Assembly: GCF_023168165.1 (NCBI RefSeq)
Contig: NZ_BQYJ01000002.1
Location: forward strand, 62,001 to 126,000
Reading direction: 5' to 3'
From: Niallia sp. NCCP-28
GTDB taxonomy: Bacteria > Bacillota > Bacilli > Bacillales > Cytobacillaceae
Length of the DNA: 64,000 nt
Positions 44,091 through 53,095 of this stretch are shown one piece after another. The translations under genes and the position numbers were made by a program. Position 1 is the first letter of the stretch. Each line of letters opens with the position of its first letter. Below the pieces are notes generated by a model. That model saw only the letters and a list, made by a program, of their open reading frames with translations, made no database searches and was not told the DNA's origin.

Positions 44091-44134
44091 AATAAAGCAG
44101 CCTAGGAGTTTTATTCTAGGCTGCTTTATTCATT
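44091..44134. terminator. Bidirectional terminator between yhaL and prsA
   Basis: AATAAAGCAGCCTAG (44091-44105) pairs perfectly with CTAGGCTGCTTTATT (44116-44130). It serves both convergent genes. Confidence 0.9.
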
Positions 44135-44993
44135 AATTTGAAGTATCCAGCAATGCTTTTAAATCTTTATCTTTAATAGAAACATCCGCTTCTTTTAGTT
44201 CTTTTGCCATTGCTTTATTAATATCTTCAGTTGTCAGTTTGGATACTTTTAATTTATATTCCATTTCATCTTTTACATCTTCATATTTTTCTTTTTCTTT
44301 TTTATCTGTTACTTGAATAATTTCGTAGCCGTTAGTTGTTTTAACTGGATCGCTGATAGCATCTACTTTCAATTTGAATGCTGCCTTTTCAAAGTCTTCA
44401 TCTTTTGTGCCTGGACTAATCCAGCCTAAGTCTCCGTCTTTTGATGCAGTTGCAGTATCGGTGGAATATTTTTTCGCTACAGTTGCAAATTTTTCTCCAT
44501 TATCCAGCTTTTTCTTTACTTCTTTTGCTGTTTTTTCATCTGCCACTAAAATATGGCGGACCTTAATATCTGGCTGATAGTCTTCGTAGTATGCTTTTAT
44601 TTCTTTGTCTGTCACTTTAATATTTTTTACAGCAGCCTTTTGCTGAAGCAGGCCTGTTTTAAACATGGTTCGCAAATCTTCTTCACTATTATAGCCATAT
44701 TGTTGAATGGCTGTTAAGAAGTTATCGCCATATTGACTTTTAATTTTATTTACTTCTTCATCAATTTCTTTATCTGAAACTTTATATTTCTCTGCGAGCA
44801 CTTTCTCATAAATCATTGGTTGAAGGGTCGATGCACCGTATTTTTCTTTCATTGCATCATAAAGCTGCTCTTTTGTTATTTCACCAGCATCTGACTTTAC
44901 GATAGCTTCAGAGTCGTCATTGCTGCATGCACTTAGAGAAATTACTCCAGCAGCTAAAGTGAGGGATAGTATCCATTTTTTCAAGTTAAACAC
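44133..44993 (-). CDS. prsA: Foldase lipoprotein PrsA (parvulin PPIase)
   Basis: 286 residues. The signal peptide ends in lipobox LSAC (Cys-23). The N-domain helices are followed by a parvulin domain from about residue 140 (VRHILVADEKTAKEVKKKLD, SKDGDLGWISPG, DAISDPVKTTNGYEIIQVTD) and a C-terminal helical tail. It helps exported proteins fold at the membrane-wall interface. It stands alone; CTCCT (Shine-Dalgarno on the minus strand) precedes the start. Length is normal for the family. Confidence 0.95.
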   Translation of the reverse strand: MFNLKKWILSLTLAAGVISLSACSNDDSEAIVKSDAGEITKEQLYDAMKEKYGASTLQPMIYEKVLAEKYKVSDKEIDEEVNKIKSQYGDNFLTAIQQYGYNSEEDLRTMFKTGLLQQKAAVKNIKVTDKEIKAYYEDYQPDIKVRHILVADEKTAKEVKKKLDNGEKFATVAKKYSTDTATASKDGDLGWISPGTKDEDFEKAAFKLKVDAISDPVKTTNGYEIIQVTDKKEKEKYEDVKDEMEYKLKVSKLTTEDINKAMAKELKEADVSIKDKDLKALLDTSN

Positions 44994-45386
44994 TCCTATG
45001 TTAGTTTTTCCTTCTCGACAATGCTAACTATAACATAATTGGTAAAAAGAACAAAAAATAAATGGCAAGAGGAAGTGGGAAAAATGTGCTGTCCGAAATG
45101 ACAAATGAAAAAATAGGTATATGTCCTGTTCCGTTTTTGGGTCGAATACATATGATACATTGAGCTTGAAAAAAGGAAGTGCCTTTCTAAAAGCTTGATT
45201 GTGGCATTGTTGCAAAATAAGGAAAGATGACAAGAAAAAGCACTTTGCTGCTTTTTCTTTAGTGGTCTTATTATTCAGTTTGAATAGTTAAAATAAATCT
45301 TTATTGTGCAACATTGTTTACGTATTATAGCGATCCCATATTTTATTGAATCTGAAATGGTAGCTCCCTTAAAAGGAGGTGTTACT
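44994..45386. other. Intergenic region between prsA and YjcZ-type genes
   Basis: It holds the prsA promoter (minus) and probably that of the mini-protein genes (plus). A terminator-like hairpin GAAAAAGCA/TGCTTTTTC (45234-45257) is present. CATATTTTA (45337-45345) resembles a sigma-E/K -10 box with AC about 15 bases upstream; that assignment is weak. No gene was found. Confidence 0.4.
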
Positions 45387-45470
45387 ATGGGTCACGCATA
45401 CGGCGGTGGATTTGCATTAATCGTAGTATTGTTCATCTTATTAGTTATCGTAGGTGCTGCATGGCTTTAA
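45387..45470 (+). CDS. YjcZ-type sporulation mini-protein (27 residues)
   Basis: MGHAYGGGFALIVVLFILLV, then IVGAAWL: a Gly-rich start (YGGGFAL) and one membrane helix, the hallmark of the YjcZ family of tiny proteins in spore formers. AAAAGGAGG lies just before the ATG. It is too short for most gene finders. A near-duplicate follows 120 bases later. Confidence 0.88.
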   Translation: MGHAYGGGFALIVVLFILLVIVGAAWL

Positions 45471-45590
45471 TTTCTGCTAACTATTACAAATAAATAGTTT
45501 TAAGCAATGAGACAGTTTGTCTGTAATGGGAGAAGTCTAATGGAGCAGCATGCAAAATAAGCATTCAATCAATAGAAAGGAGGAGATTTC

Positions 45591-45680
45591 ATGTCAGGAG
45601 CAGGCGTATACGGTGGCGGATTTGCTTTATTAGTAGTTCTTTTCATCTTATTAATCATCATTGGGGCATCTTGGTTATAA
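45591..45680 (+). CDS. YjcZ-type sporulation mini-protein (29 residues)
   Basis: MSGAGVYGGGFALLVVLFIL, then LIIIGASWL, a second copy of the preceding protein with the same YGGGFAL start and membrane helix. AAAGGAGGAG precedes the ATG and a strong terminator follows. The two probably arose by tandem duplication. Confidence 0.88.
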   Translation: MSGAGVYGGGFALLVVLFILLIIIGASWL

Positions 45681-45691
45681 GATGAACTGCT

Positions 45692-45736
45692 TAAAAAAAA
45701 GATAAAAGAGGCAAAGTGGCCTCTTTTATCTTTTTT
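45692..45736. terminator. Terminator after the YjcZ-type pair
   Basis: AAAAAAGATAAAAGAGGC pairs with GCCTCTTTTATCTTTTTT. A- and T-tracts on both sides allow it to act in both directions. Confidence 0.9.
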
Positions 45737-45757
45737 AGTTTTATATATCCTCGGCAA

Positions 45758-45940
45758 TTAATTAAAAAGGATATCAACATAGGAAGAAATCAAAAGAATG
45801 GTAATTAGAACATTGATGGTTCGAAACACCTTTGGCTGTTTTTCTTCGGGAATCTCTTTTTGTAAACATAAAGCAGTGGTCATTCTATTAATATTATATA
45901 ATATTAATATAGCTAGGATAATAAAAATGGAGATCATCAT
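45758..45940 (-). CDS. Small membrane protein of unknown function
   Basis: 60 residues with two membrane helices (MISIFIILAILILYN and INVLITILLISSYVDILF) joined by a short charged loop (LQKEIPEEKQPKVFRT). A very good ribosome site (AAGGAGGGAATCA) precedes the ATG, which is the main reason to accept it. No family recognised. Convergent with the YjcZ-type genes and ended by the same terminator. Confidence 0.65.
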   Translation of the reverse strand: MMISIFIILAILILYNINRMTTALCLQKEIPEEKQPKVFRTINVLITILLISSYVDILFN

Positions 45941-46099
45941 TGATTCCCTCCTTATAAACAGTAGTATTATATGTTATTTACATTATCAAATTACTGGATA
46001 AAAAGATAGTATAAACTCTTATTAATTGTACAGTTGTCTCTACTTTTGACTTTAAATAGTATATGATGCTGCATCATGCATTAGAATGATGAATAGCAA

Positions 46100-46645
46100 T
46101 TAGGATGCTTTATTAATAAGAATTTCAAAGCCATCTTCATTTTCTTCGACAAAACATTGATTCGGTGCTTTCCAAAGATTTTTCATACGGATGAAATCTG
46201 GAACACACATTCCAAAATGATAGGCGAATAAAATCAAAAAATAATGAACATAATGTGTAAAAAGAAAACAACAACCAATAAATACTGCATTTAATACAAT
46301 AACGGGTGTAATAGACGCTATTACGAAGTTCCACTTTTTTATAGGCTCTTGTGCGCGAAAATAAATAACAGGAAAAAAATGGTAGTTGATATAAACTATT
46401 TTTTTTACTTTTTTTCCTAATGGAATCATTGGCAAGTAATGAAGTAATTTATGGGCTGGATAAGTTATTGCTATACATAATAAAAAAAGTGAAAAATAAT
46501 TATCATTTAGTCTGTTTTGACTGAAGTAAGCAGTAAATGGTACATATAGAAAAAGAAATGTAATCAGCATTGTAAGGGAAGAAATAATAAAAAGGCGTTG
46601 CATGCCATATTGTTTTTGTAGATTAATTGTCTTCCAACAGTTCAT
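46100..46645 (-). CDS. DUF3267-type membrane protein (YhaJ-like)
   Basis: 181 residues with four or five membrane segments. A HKLLHYLPMIPLG segment sits where DUF3267 proteins carry their HExxH-like motif, and 'FGMCVPDFIRM' near the C-terminus fits the second ligand region; the Glu of HExxH is not present (HKLLH), so peptidase activity is doubtful. Position between prsA and hpr agrees with B. subtilis yhaJ. Function unknown. Confidence 0.65.
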   Translation of the reverse strand: MNCWKTINLQKQYGMQRLFIISSLTMLITFLFLYVPFTAYFSQNRLNDNYFSLFLLCIAITYPAHKLLHYLPMIPLGKKVKKIVYINYHFFPVIYFRAQEPIKKWNFVIASITPVIVLNAVFIGCCFLFTHYVHYFLILFAYHFGMCVPDFIRMKNLWKAPNQCFVEENEDGFEILINKAS

Positions 46646-46870
46646 TTAATAACCTCCAAAAGGAGAAATTTAGAAATTTTTCTCAACTCACTTTGATACT
46701 TTACGATGAAAAGAGCAAAAAATCAATAGGGGAAATGAAGTTTTTTTATTAAATGCTGAGGGCAAAGGAGTTTAAGCGAATGCTAAATAGCCAAAAACAG
46801 AGCTGCATAAAAAACAAAGGCGTTTATAGCAGTTAAACACAAGCAAGGAGGACTTGCATTCAGCAAATAT

Positions 46871-46906
46871 AAAAAGGCAAAAGAAATTTTTCTTTTGCCT
46901 TTTTAT
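46871..46906 (-). terminator. Terminator of hpr
   Basis: AAAAAGGCAAAAGAAA pairs with TTTCTTTTGCCTTTTT, just downstream of the hpr stop on the minus strand. Confidence 0.85.
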
Positions 46907-46953
46907 AGTCCTTTGTCTCTCTATCTTTTTATATTTTTTGTTTTTTAGCTGAC

Positions 46954-47523
46954 TCAATCTACAGGAACAGGATCTTTTGGTCTAAGTTGTCCATTTACTT
47001 CTGAAAAGGATTCTTCAATATTAGCAAAAGAATTTTCGAAAATCTCCATAAAATTATCTCCATAAATATGTTTTACAATTGTCATCATTTCCATCATTTC
47101 TGGGAATTTTCCATATAAATCCTTAATTGGAAGTGCAGCGGAAAAGGCAGCACTATTATTAGGATTATACTCGGACATGATGCTTAAAAACATTGATTCG
47201 CCTTTTTCTGTTAAATAAATATACGTGTTTCTTTTATCATTTTCTTTTTTTGAAAATTCCAAAAGACCTCTTTCTTCTAACTTTTTGGAAAAGTTAAATG
47301 CCGTAGAAACATGCATTACTCCAAAATTGGCTACATCAGAAATAGAAGCGCCATTTAATTGGTATGCAATCGATAATATGTGATGCTCATTGATGTTTAA
47401 ATCATAAGGCTTAATCCAAGATTGCCAATCTTTTTCAACAGATTTCCAAAGGGCTTTACTAAGTTGTCCGATTCGTTGAGTAAATAATAATGCTTCCTTC
47501 ACTGAGTATTGTTTATCATTCAT
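46954..47523 (-). CDS. scoC: MarR-family transition-state regulator ScoC/Hpr
   Basis: About 189 residues. The MarR winged helix is clear: [60 protein letters not shown]. The C-terminal extension ([20 protein letters not shown]) is characteristic of Hpr/ScoC, which represses proteases and sporulation genes. The ATG at 47523 is favoured, with AGGTGG eight bases before it, over the GTG at 47535. Long AT-rich promoter region upstream. Confidence 0.93.
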   Translation of the reverse strand: MNDKQYSVKEALLFTQRIGQLSKALWKSVEKDWQSWIKPYDLNINEHHILSIAYQLNGASISDVANFGVMHVSTAFNFSKKLEERGLLEFSKKENDKRNTYIYLTEKGESMFLSIMSEYNPNNSAAFSAALPIKDLYGKFPEMMEMMTIVKHIYGDNFMEIFENSFANIEESFSEVNGQLRPKDPVPVD

Positions 47524-47535
47524 CTCCAATTCCAC

Positions 47536-48019
47536 CTACTTTTCTATTGTCTATAATCATTATGCCAATAAAACAAAAATTAATAAAGATAAAAATAAAC
47601 AAAATTTTTAGAAATAAGAATATTTTTTTAGGAAAGCGTTTACTTTGAATATTTATGTTTATTTTTCTATAAAAATTCAAAAATGAATTTTAAAAAATAG
47701 GAATAAATGGGTAATCTATATTGGGAGGAAAAGATATTTTATCGAATTTGTTATAAGAAAATGAAAAAATGCTTTTTTAATCAGAGGACACTTTAATAAA
47801 GTAAAGTTAATTATTTGTAATATCTAAATATTTTTAAAAGAATGAAATTTATATTTTATAAGAGTGCTTAGATAATTTATATTTTTTTTATATGTTAATT
47901 TTATTGAAAAAAAATAACAGTAATTGGAATAATATTATATGTAAATAGGATTTTTTAAAAATATTGTCTAATTTGTGTCATTTTTTTTGACATATTTTCA
48001 TCTGTATCCAATAAAAAAT
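47536..48019. other. Long AT-rich gap upstream of hpr
   Basis: Nearly 500 bases, extremely AT-rich, without an ORF bearing a ribosome site. It presumably holds the hpr promoter and regulator sites. A-tract spacing could give DNA bending, but nothing specific was recognised. Confidence 0.4.
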
Positions 48020-48058
48020 AAAAAGAGAGAAAAATCATGTTAGATTTTCTCTCTTTAT
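48020..48058. terminator. Terminator of yhaH
   Basis: AAAGAGAGAAAAATC pairs with GATTTTCTCTCTTT, with A/T tracts on both sides. Confidence 0.8.
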
Positions 48059-48088
48059 CGGTTAGGTGCATGATATGTATCCACTTTT

Positions 48089-48439
48089 TTATTTTAAGCT
48101 GGATTCTAATTCATTGACTGTAGATTCTAATTCTTTTAGTTCTATTTGAAGTTGTTCCTGATGTGGTTTAATTTCTAGTTTCCAATCATTTAAAGTTAAT
48201 TTGAGATCGTCGATAAAGGAGCTAATAATCGCTTTACCTTCTACAGTAGCAGTTGTAATGGAATCTTTTATATCGGTAATGTTTACTTGTAATTCTCGGA
48301 TATCTGTTAAAATCGCTTGGCTGTTGTCGCGAATTGTTTTTCTTGCATCTTTACCAGACATAGGTGTCGAAAGTAGCGTAGTAACTCCTGCGGCTATTCC
48401 TCCAATGATAACTCCTGTAAAAAATGATTTGGCACTCAT
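48089..48439 (-). CDS. yhaH: YtxH-family protein YhaH
   Basis: 116 residues. An N-terminal hydrophobic segment (FFTGVIIGGIAAGVTTLLST) with the YtxH signature TPMSGKDARK is followed by amphipathic helices likely to form a coiled coil (LTLNDWKLEIKPHQEQLQIE). The ATG at 48439 follows GGGGTG; the upstream in-frame ATG at 48493 lacks one. Related proteins are linked to stress and sporulation; the role is not defined. Confidence 0.8.
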   Translation of the reverse strand: MSAKSFFTGVIIGGIAAGVTTLLSTPMSGKDARKTIRDNSQAILTDIRELQVNITDIKDSITTATVEGKAIISSFIDDLKLTLNDWKLEIKPHQEQLQIELKELESTVNELESSLK

Positions 48440-48659
48440 ATTTTCACCCCATTTTTTTTTTGCTATGTTAAAAAATGCTGTTGAATGACCCATTATTAAT
48501 GGAAATCAAGATCCTTATTGCTTTAAAGATTTGTGTTATCAACAATAATCATTAACAGAGCTTTGTTTTATTATAACTTATTTCTTTCAAGGATTTCTAT
48601 TTTGGGGCATTAAGCCAGAATGAAAAAGGAAAAAGCAGCATAAATAGGTAATTTCAATT

Positions 48660-48693
48660 AAAAGAGGGCTATTCCTTAATAGAAAGCCCCCTT
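48660..48693 (-). terminator. Terminator of serC
   Basis: GGGGGCT and AGCCCTC (minus strand) pair across a loop and are followed by TTTT, just after the serC stop. Confidence 0.7.
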
Positions 48694-48702
48694 GTGTTCT
48701 CA

Positions 48703-49785
48703 TTATTTATAATTTTTTTGAAAGTTTTCCATAAAGGCAGCAAGTGCTTGAACATGATCTAAAGGAACTGCATTATAGATGGACGCACGGCAGCCGCCGA
48801 CAGAACGATGTCCATTAAGCCCAATAAAACCAGCTTCTTTTGCTTGTTGAAGGAATTCTTTTGTAATTTCTTCTGTTTGTAATGTAAAAGTTACATTCAT
48901 TTTAGAGCGGCTATTTTTTTCTGCGTGTCCCTTATAGAAACCATTGCTTTCATCAATGACATTGTATAAAGTTTGCGCTTTTTCGTTATTTATCGCAGCG
49001 ATTCCTTCTACTCCACCATTTTGCTTTACCCATTTTAATACGAGAGATAATAGGTAAATTGCCAAAGTTGGAGGGGTGTTAAATAAAGAATTATTGCTTG
49101 CGTGTGTTTCATAGCTTAGCATAGTCGGCAAGGAAGAATTTTTTTTGATTAGCTCTTTTTTGATAATAACAACTGTTACACCAGAAGGGCCAAGATTTTT
49201 TTGTGCACCTGCATAGATAACATCGAATTGGGCGATATCAAGTGGCGTACTTAAAATATCACTGGACATATCGGCAATTAAAGGAACTTTTAAATCTGTT
49301 GGAAAAGAGTGCCACTGTGTTCCGAATATCGTATTATTGCTTGTAATATGAAGATATGCTGCATTATCAGGCACGTTAATCTCTTCGAAAGCAGGGATGT
49401 ACGTATAGTTTGATTCTTTGCTTGAGGCGCAAACAGCAGCTTCTCCTATTTTGGAGGCTTCTTTTAATGCTTTTTCAGCCCAAGCGCCTGTTAAAGTATA
49501 ATAGCCAACTTTATCTGTTTCCAGCAAATTCATTGGAAGCATGGTGAATTGAAGGCTGGCTCCGCCTTGAAGAAACAAAATTTCATAATCTTCTGGTATA
49601 GAAAGCAAGGCTGATAGAAGTTCTTTGGCCTCGTTATGGACATCTTCGTAATCTTTGCTGCGATGACTTAATTCCATTATAGACATTCCTGTATTGTTAA
49701 AATTCATCCAGCTATTTTTTGCTTCTTGCAGTACCCATTCTGGAAGTGCAGCAGGCCCAGCATTGAAATTATAAGCGCGTTTCAT
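48703..49785 (-). CDS. serC: Phosphoserine aminotransferase
   Basis: About 360 residues. N-terminal NFNAGPAALPEWVLQEA, the substrate region MELSHRSKDYEDV, and the PLP-lysine region IYAGAQKNLGPSGV. The C-terminus has GLNGHRSVGGCRASIYNAVP with the phosphate-binding HRSVGG. It makes phosphoserine for serine and pyridoxal synthesis. The ATG at 49785 is preferred, with GGGAGGAAA upstream, over the ATG at 49815. Confidence 0.96.
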   Translation of the reverse strand: MKRAYNFNAGPAALPEWVLQEAKNSWMNFNNTGMSIMELSHRSKDYEDVHNEAKELLSALLSIPEDYEILFLQGGASLQFTMLPMNLLETDKVGYYTLTGAWAEKALKEASKIGEAAVCASSKESNYTYIPAFEEINVPDNAAYLHITSNNTIFGTQWHSFPTDLKVPLIADMSSDILSTPLDIAQFDVIYAGAQKNLGPSGVTVVIIKKELIKKNSSLPTMLSYETHASNNSLFNTPPTLAIYLLSLVLKWVKQNGGVEGIAAINNEKAQTLYNVIDESNGFYKGHAEKNSRSKMNVTFTLQTEEITKEFLQQAKEAGFIGLNGHRSVGGCRASIYNAVPLDHVQALAAFMENFQKNYK

Positions 49786-49885
49786 ATTATCGTTTCCTCC
49801 CAATACATTCCGCAAAATCTTGCGGTAAAGACTAAAAAGTTTAATCTAATACTAACAAATTGTGAAAATTTGTACAGATAAAAAT

Positions 49886-49959
49886 AAAACCTTTTTAAAT
49901 TTTTTTTATATTTAAAAAGGTTTTATGAATTTATTGTTTTATTAATAAAACAATAAATT
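49886..49959. repeat. Two adjacent perfect inverted repeats upstream of serC
   Basis: AAAACCTTTTTAAAT (49886-49900) pairs with ATTTAAAAAGGTTTT (49910-49924). Immediately after, 49928-49959 is a 32-bp palindrome centred on TTTTATTAATAAAA. Both are pure or nearly pure A/T, and may terminate hit transcription or mark a small element. The rest of the serC-hit gap shows nothing. Confidence 0.6.
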
Positions 49960-50068
49960 TATTATTATTTAGTTTAAAACCGCATAAAGTGTAAAAATGA
50001 ACTATCCCTCTATATAAAAAAATTTTTATTCAATAATATTAGAGAGATTTAATTTTTTCGAAAAAAAA

Positions 50069-50491
50069 TCATTGTATTTTTTCTTTAATTGTGTTTGCGA
50101 CTTGGACAAGCTCTTCGTCTGAATAGGCATCAAAATTTGTTTTCCAAACGGCGCCAAATCCATCGCCTTTTCCATAGCGAGGAATAATATGCATATGATA
50201 ATGGAAAACAGACTGGCCAGCTTTTTCACCGTTGTTATTTAATAAGTTTAACCCGATAGGCTGGTATGCATCTTTTACTGCTGTCGCCACTTTAGGCACG
50301 ACTTCAAATATATTCTTAGAGATTTCTGGAGTTAATTCAAAAATATCTTTTACGTGGGTTTTTGGGACAACTAATGTATGGCCTTTTGTTACTTGGCTAA
50401 TATCTAAAAAGGCAATAACATGATCATTTTCAAATACTTTTTTAGCAGGGATTTCACCGTTGATTATTTTACAAAAAATGCATTCACTCAA
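50069..50491 (-). CDS. hit: HIT-family protein
   Basis: A 140-residue nucleotide-binding protein. The HIT motif is HYHMHIIPRY (HxHxH), preceded by CIFCKIINGEIPAKKVFEND with its zinc-binding-like cysteines, and SQVTKGHTLVVPKTHVKDIF. It hydrolyses or binds nucleoside phosphoramidates or dinucleotides. The start is TTG (50491) behind AAAGGAAG. Divergent from ecsA, as in B. subtilis, with an unusual RNA-like array between them. Confidence 0.93.
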   Translation of the reverse strand: MSECIFCKIINGEIPAKKVFENDHVIAFLDISQVTKGHTLVVPKTHVKDIFELTPEISKNIFEVVPKVATAVKDAYQPIGLNLLNNNGEKAGQSVFHYHMHIIPRYGKGDGFGAVWKTNFDAYSDEELVQVANTIKEKIQ

Positions 50492-50590
50492 AAATATTAC
50501 TTCCTTTCTTATCTTGTTTTTTTTATTTTATCATAGCTTTAAGAATCGTGGCAAAAGGGGTAGAGGGAATTGGAGAAAGTGCAAACCAAC

Positions 50591-50622
50591 TTAAAAAGGC
50601 AGGACCCATACGGAATCCTGCC
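50591..50622 (-). terminator. Terminator at the end of the intergenic array (minus strand)
   Basis: GGCAGGA (50598-50604) and TCCTGCC (50616-50622) form a stem. On the minus strand it is followed by TTTTTAA. It indicates a minus-strand transcript entering from the array; on the plus strand it could be a 5' hairpin. Confidence 0.65.
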
Positions 50623-50639
50623 TAATTGAAGGGAAACTT

Positions 50640-51095
50640 ATCGTCTACGTTTTCGGGTTATTCTCTTTGACAAACACCTCATTTATTAATGAATTGTTTA
50701 CGATGAGAAATCATGATCATTGTTCAACCGAACCATCCCCTTATAACTTTATATGTTGATTAACGTATAAAGATTGGATGACAGTCTGCGACAAACACCT
50801 CATTTCAAAGTTGGAAATGATATATATTGCTTTTACGTAGGTAAAGCAACATATGGCGCTTTTGATCTTTAAGTTACACTCGACACACTGTGCAAGGCAA
50901 CCATCCCCTTATTATCGAAACGAATATAAGTTTACATATAAGAATTATTTAGAATAATCTTTTGCAAACACCTCATTATTGAAGTTTTTTGTTTCAATAT
51001 TTTGTGGTGCTCCCCTTCAATAAATAGAATAACCACTTTCTGAAGTTTATATACAAAAGAAAATAAAAAAATTGCTGAGCAATTATTTTTAATTA
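50640..51095. ncRNA. Candidate structured RNA with alternating C-rich motifs (hit-ecsA gap)
   Basis: On the plus strand two motifs alternate three times: CAAACACCTCATT (50671, 50792, 50965) and ACCATCCCCTTAT or its variant GCTCCCCTTCAA (50732, 50900, 51009). The motifs are mostly followed by short hairpins, for example CATTTC/GAAATG and ATTGAA/TTCAAT after the first type and CTTTATA/TATAAAG after the second. Read on the minus strand each motif is a strong Shine-Dalgarno sequence (GAGGTG or AAGGGG). A terminator lies at the minus-strand end and a weaker hairpin with T-tract (51069-51095) at the other. Direction of transcription is unresolved; no known RNA family was recognised. Confidence 0.5.
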
Positions 51096-51144
51096 TAAAC
51101 AATTGTTGATACACTATTATTACTACAGCTTGGAGGTTATGTGA

Positions 51145-51885
51145 ATGGCCCTATTAGAGATAAAAAATGTTACAGGGGGATATACACGAAATCCCGTATT
51201 AAAAGATATTAGCTTTTCCATCGATGCAAATGAAATAGTTGGACTAATTGGTTTAAATGGAGCGGGGAAAAGTACGACAATACGCCATATTATTGGCTTG
51301 ATGGAACCACATAAAGGCGAGATTACAATTGATGGTTTAGTTTTTGAAAAAGAAAAAGAAAAGTATCGCAGAAAATTTACTTTTGTTCCAGAAACACCCA
51401 TTCTTTATGAAGAACTAACACTAGAAGAGCATTTGAAATTGACTGCAATGGCATATGGTTTAAGCGAACAGCAATATAAAGAGCGGATGGAAGCATTGCT
51501 GACAGAATTTCGAATGCAAAAAAGGCTGAAATGGTTTCCTTCCCACTTTTCTAAAGGAATGAAGCAAAAGGTAATGATTATGTGCGCTTTTTTAGTGCAG
51601 CCTTCTCTTTATATTGTGGATGAACCATTTGTTGGATTAGATCCATTAGGGATTCAGTCTCTTTTGGATTTAATGAAAAAGATGAGGGAAGAAGGTGCAG
51701 GAATTCTTATGTCTACACATATTCTTGCAACAGCAGAAAGATATTGTGACCGTATTATCATTATTCACGAAGGAAAAATAAAATGTACAGGGACAATGGA
51801 TGAATTGCGCAAAGAGTTTAATATGCCAAACGCGACACTAGACGATATTTATATTCGTTTAACAAAGGAAGAAGATTATGTTTGA
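51145..51885 (+). CDS. ecsA: ABC transporter ATPase EcsA
   Basis: 246 residues. Walker A LNGAGKST, Q-loop FVPETPILYEELT, signature HFSKGMKQK and Walker B LYIVDEPFVGLDP. It is the ATPase of the Ecs system, which in B. subtilis affects processing of anti-sigma factor RsiW, secretion and competence. CTTGGAGG lies upstream. It overlaps ecsB by eight bases. The substrate transported by Ecs is unresolved. Confidence 0.94.
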   Translation: MALLEIKNVTGGYTRNPVLKDISFSIDANEIVGLIGLNGAGKSTTIRHIIGLMEPHKGEITIDGLVFEKEKEKYRRKFTFVPETPILYEELTLEEHLKLTAMAYGLSEQQYKERMEALLTEFRMQKRLKWFPSHFSKGMKQKVMIMCAFLVQPSLYIVDEPFVGLDPLGIQSLLDLMKKMREEGAGILMSTHILATAERYCDRIIIIHEGKIKCTGTMDELRKEFNMPNATLDDIYIRLTKEEDYV

Positions 51886-53095
51886 GTTCAATGAAAAACA
51901 ATTATGGAAGGAAAGAATTGGAAATTCAATAAAAGAATATGCACAGTATCTAAAGTATATTTTTAATGGTCATTTAGTCCTTGTATTTGTTTTTTTATTA
52001 GGAACAGCAGCCTATTATTATCAAGAATGGTTAAGCCGCATACCGCAAAATTTTCCGGTAAGTTTGATAATGTGCATTATTTTAGCATGGTTTGTCACGG
52101 CATCGCCTACCTATACCTTTTTAAAGGATGCAGATAGAATTTTTCTCATTCCTGTAGAAGTGAAAATGGCCACTTATTTTATTAAATGTATGCTTGTCAG
52201 TTTTATTTTGCAAATATATATTTTATTTATTGCTTTAGGTGTGTTTATGCCAATGTATGCTGTGCTAAACAATAATAGTTTTCAATCTTTTTGGTACTTT
52301 TTTACCATCCTGTTTGCAGCGAAGGGGCTAAATATGCTGATTCGCTGGCATGTGCAATACTTTGTTAATGTTAATTCTCATTACATAGACAATATTATTC
52401 GGTATCTTATTAATGCCGTTTTATTATATTTTGTTTTTTCAAGGGCAAGCATTCTTTTTATTATTATTCTTTTTTGTATTCTTGCTGGCTTATATCTTTA
52501 TTATCAGCAGGCAACTCGGCATAAGGGGATAAAATGGGAATTTTTGATTGCCCAAGATGAAAAGCGATTAGCATCGTTTTATTTATTTGCCAATATGTTT
52601 ACAGATGTGCCACAGCTGAAAAATCGTATTAAAAGAAGAAGAGTATTAGATGTTTTTGTTCGTTCCATTTCTTTTGACTCCAATAAGACTTTCACTCATT
52701 TATTTTGGAGAACTTTTTTTCGCTCTGGAGACTATTTAGGGCTTGTTCTCCGCTTAACTATTATTGGAGGAATCACTTTATTTTTCCTGTCATTTGGATC
52801 TGGACAAGTGCTATTGGCTATATTATTTTTATTTTTAACAGGGCTGCAGTTAATTCCCTTATGGAATGCTTATCAAGATAAGCTTTGGGTGGAGCTGTAT
52901 CCCTTGCCTATAGCTTTGCGGATAAAGGCGTTTAAACAATTGCTTTCAATAATTTTATCGATAGAAGGAGTTCTTTTATCATTCATTATTCTTATTAAAG
53001 GAGATGTGTTGATTAGTTTCTTTTCTATTGCAGCGAGTCTTTTATTTACCTTTTTGTTCGTTACATTGTATGTTAATAAAAAGCGTCTTTCTTGA
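51878..53095 (+). CDS. ecsB: ABC transporter membrane protein EcsB
   Basis: A 405-residue polytopic protein with eight or nine hydrophobic segments. The N-terminus LWKERIGNSIKEYAQYLKYI, FIALGVFMPMYAV and the cytoplasmic loop KRLASFYLFANMFTDVPQLK are EcsB features. It starts inside the end of ecsA. Partner permease of EcsA. Confidence 0.92.
   Translation: MFEFNEKQLWKERIGNSIKEYAQYLKYIFNGHLVLVFVFLLGTAAYYYQEWLSRIPQNFPVSLIMCIILAWFVTASPTYTFLKDADRIFLIPVEVKMATYFIKCMLVSFILQIYILFIALGVFMPMYAVLNNNSFQSFWYFFTILFAAKGLNMLIRWHVQYFVNVNSHYIDNIIRYLINAVLLYFVFSRASILFIIILFCILAGLYLYYQQATRHKGIKWEFLIAQDEKRLASFYLFANMFTDVPQLKNRIKRRRVLDVFVRSISFDSNKTFTHLFWRTFFRSGDYLGLVLRLTIIGGITLFFLSFGSGQVLLAILFLFLTGLQLIPLWNAYQDKLWVELYPLPIALRIKAFKQLLSIILSIEGVLLSFIILIKGDVLISFFSIAASLLFTFLFVTLYVNKKRLS

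Noticed and set aside
50638-50673. 11-codon minus-strand frame MSKRITRKRRR in the array
   Set aside because: The Shine-Dalgarno GAGGTG is only one base from its TTG, too close for normal initiation. It is mentioned only as part of the array.
50669-51021. CRISPR array in the hit-ecsA gap
   Set aside because: There are only three copies of each short motif, spacing is irregular, two motif types alternate and no cas genes are near.
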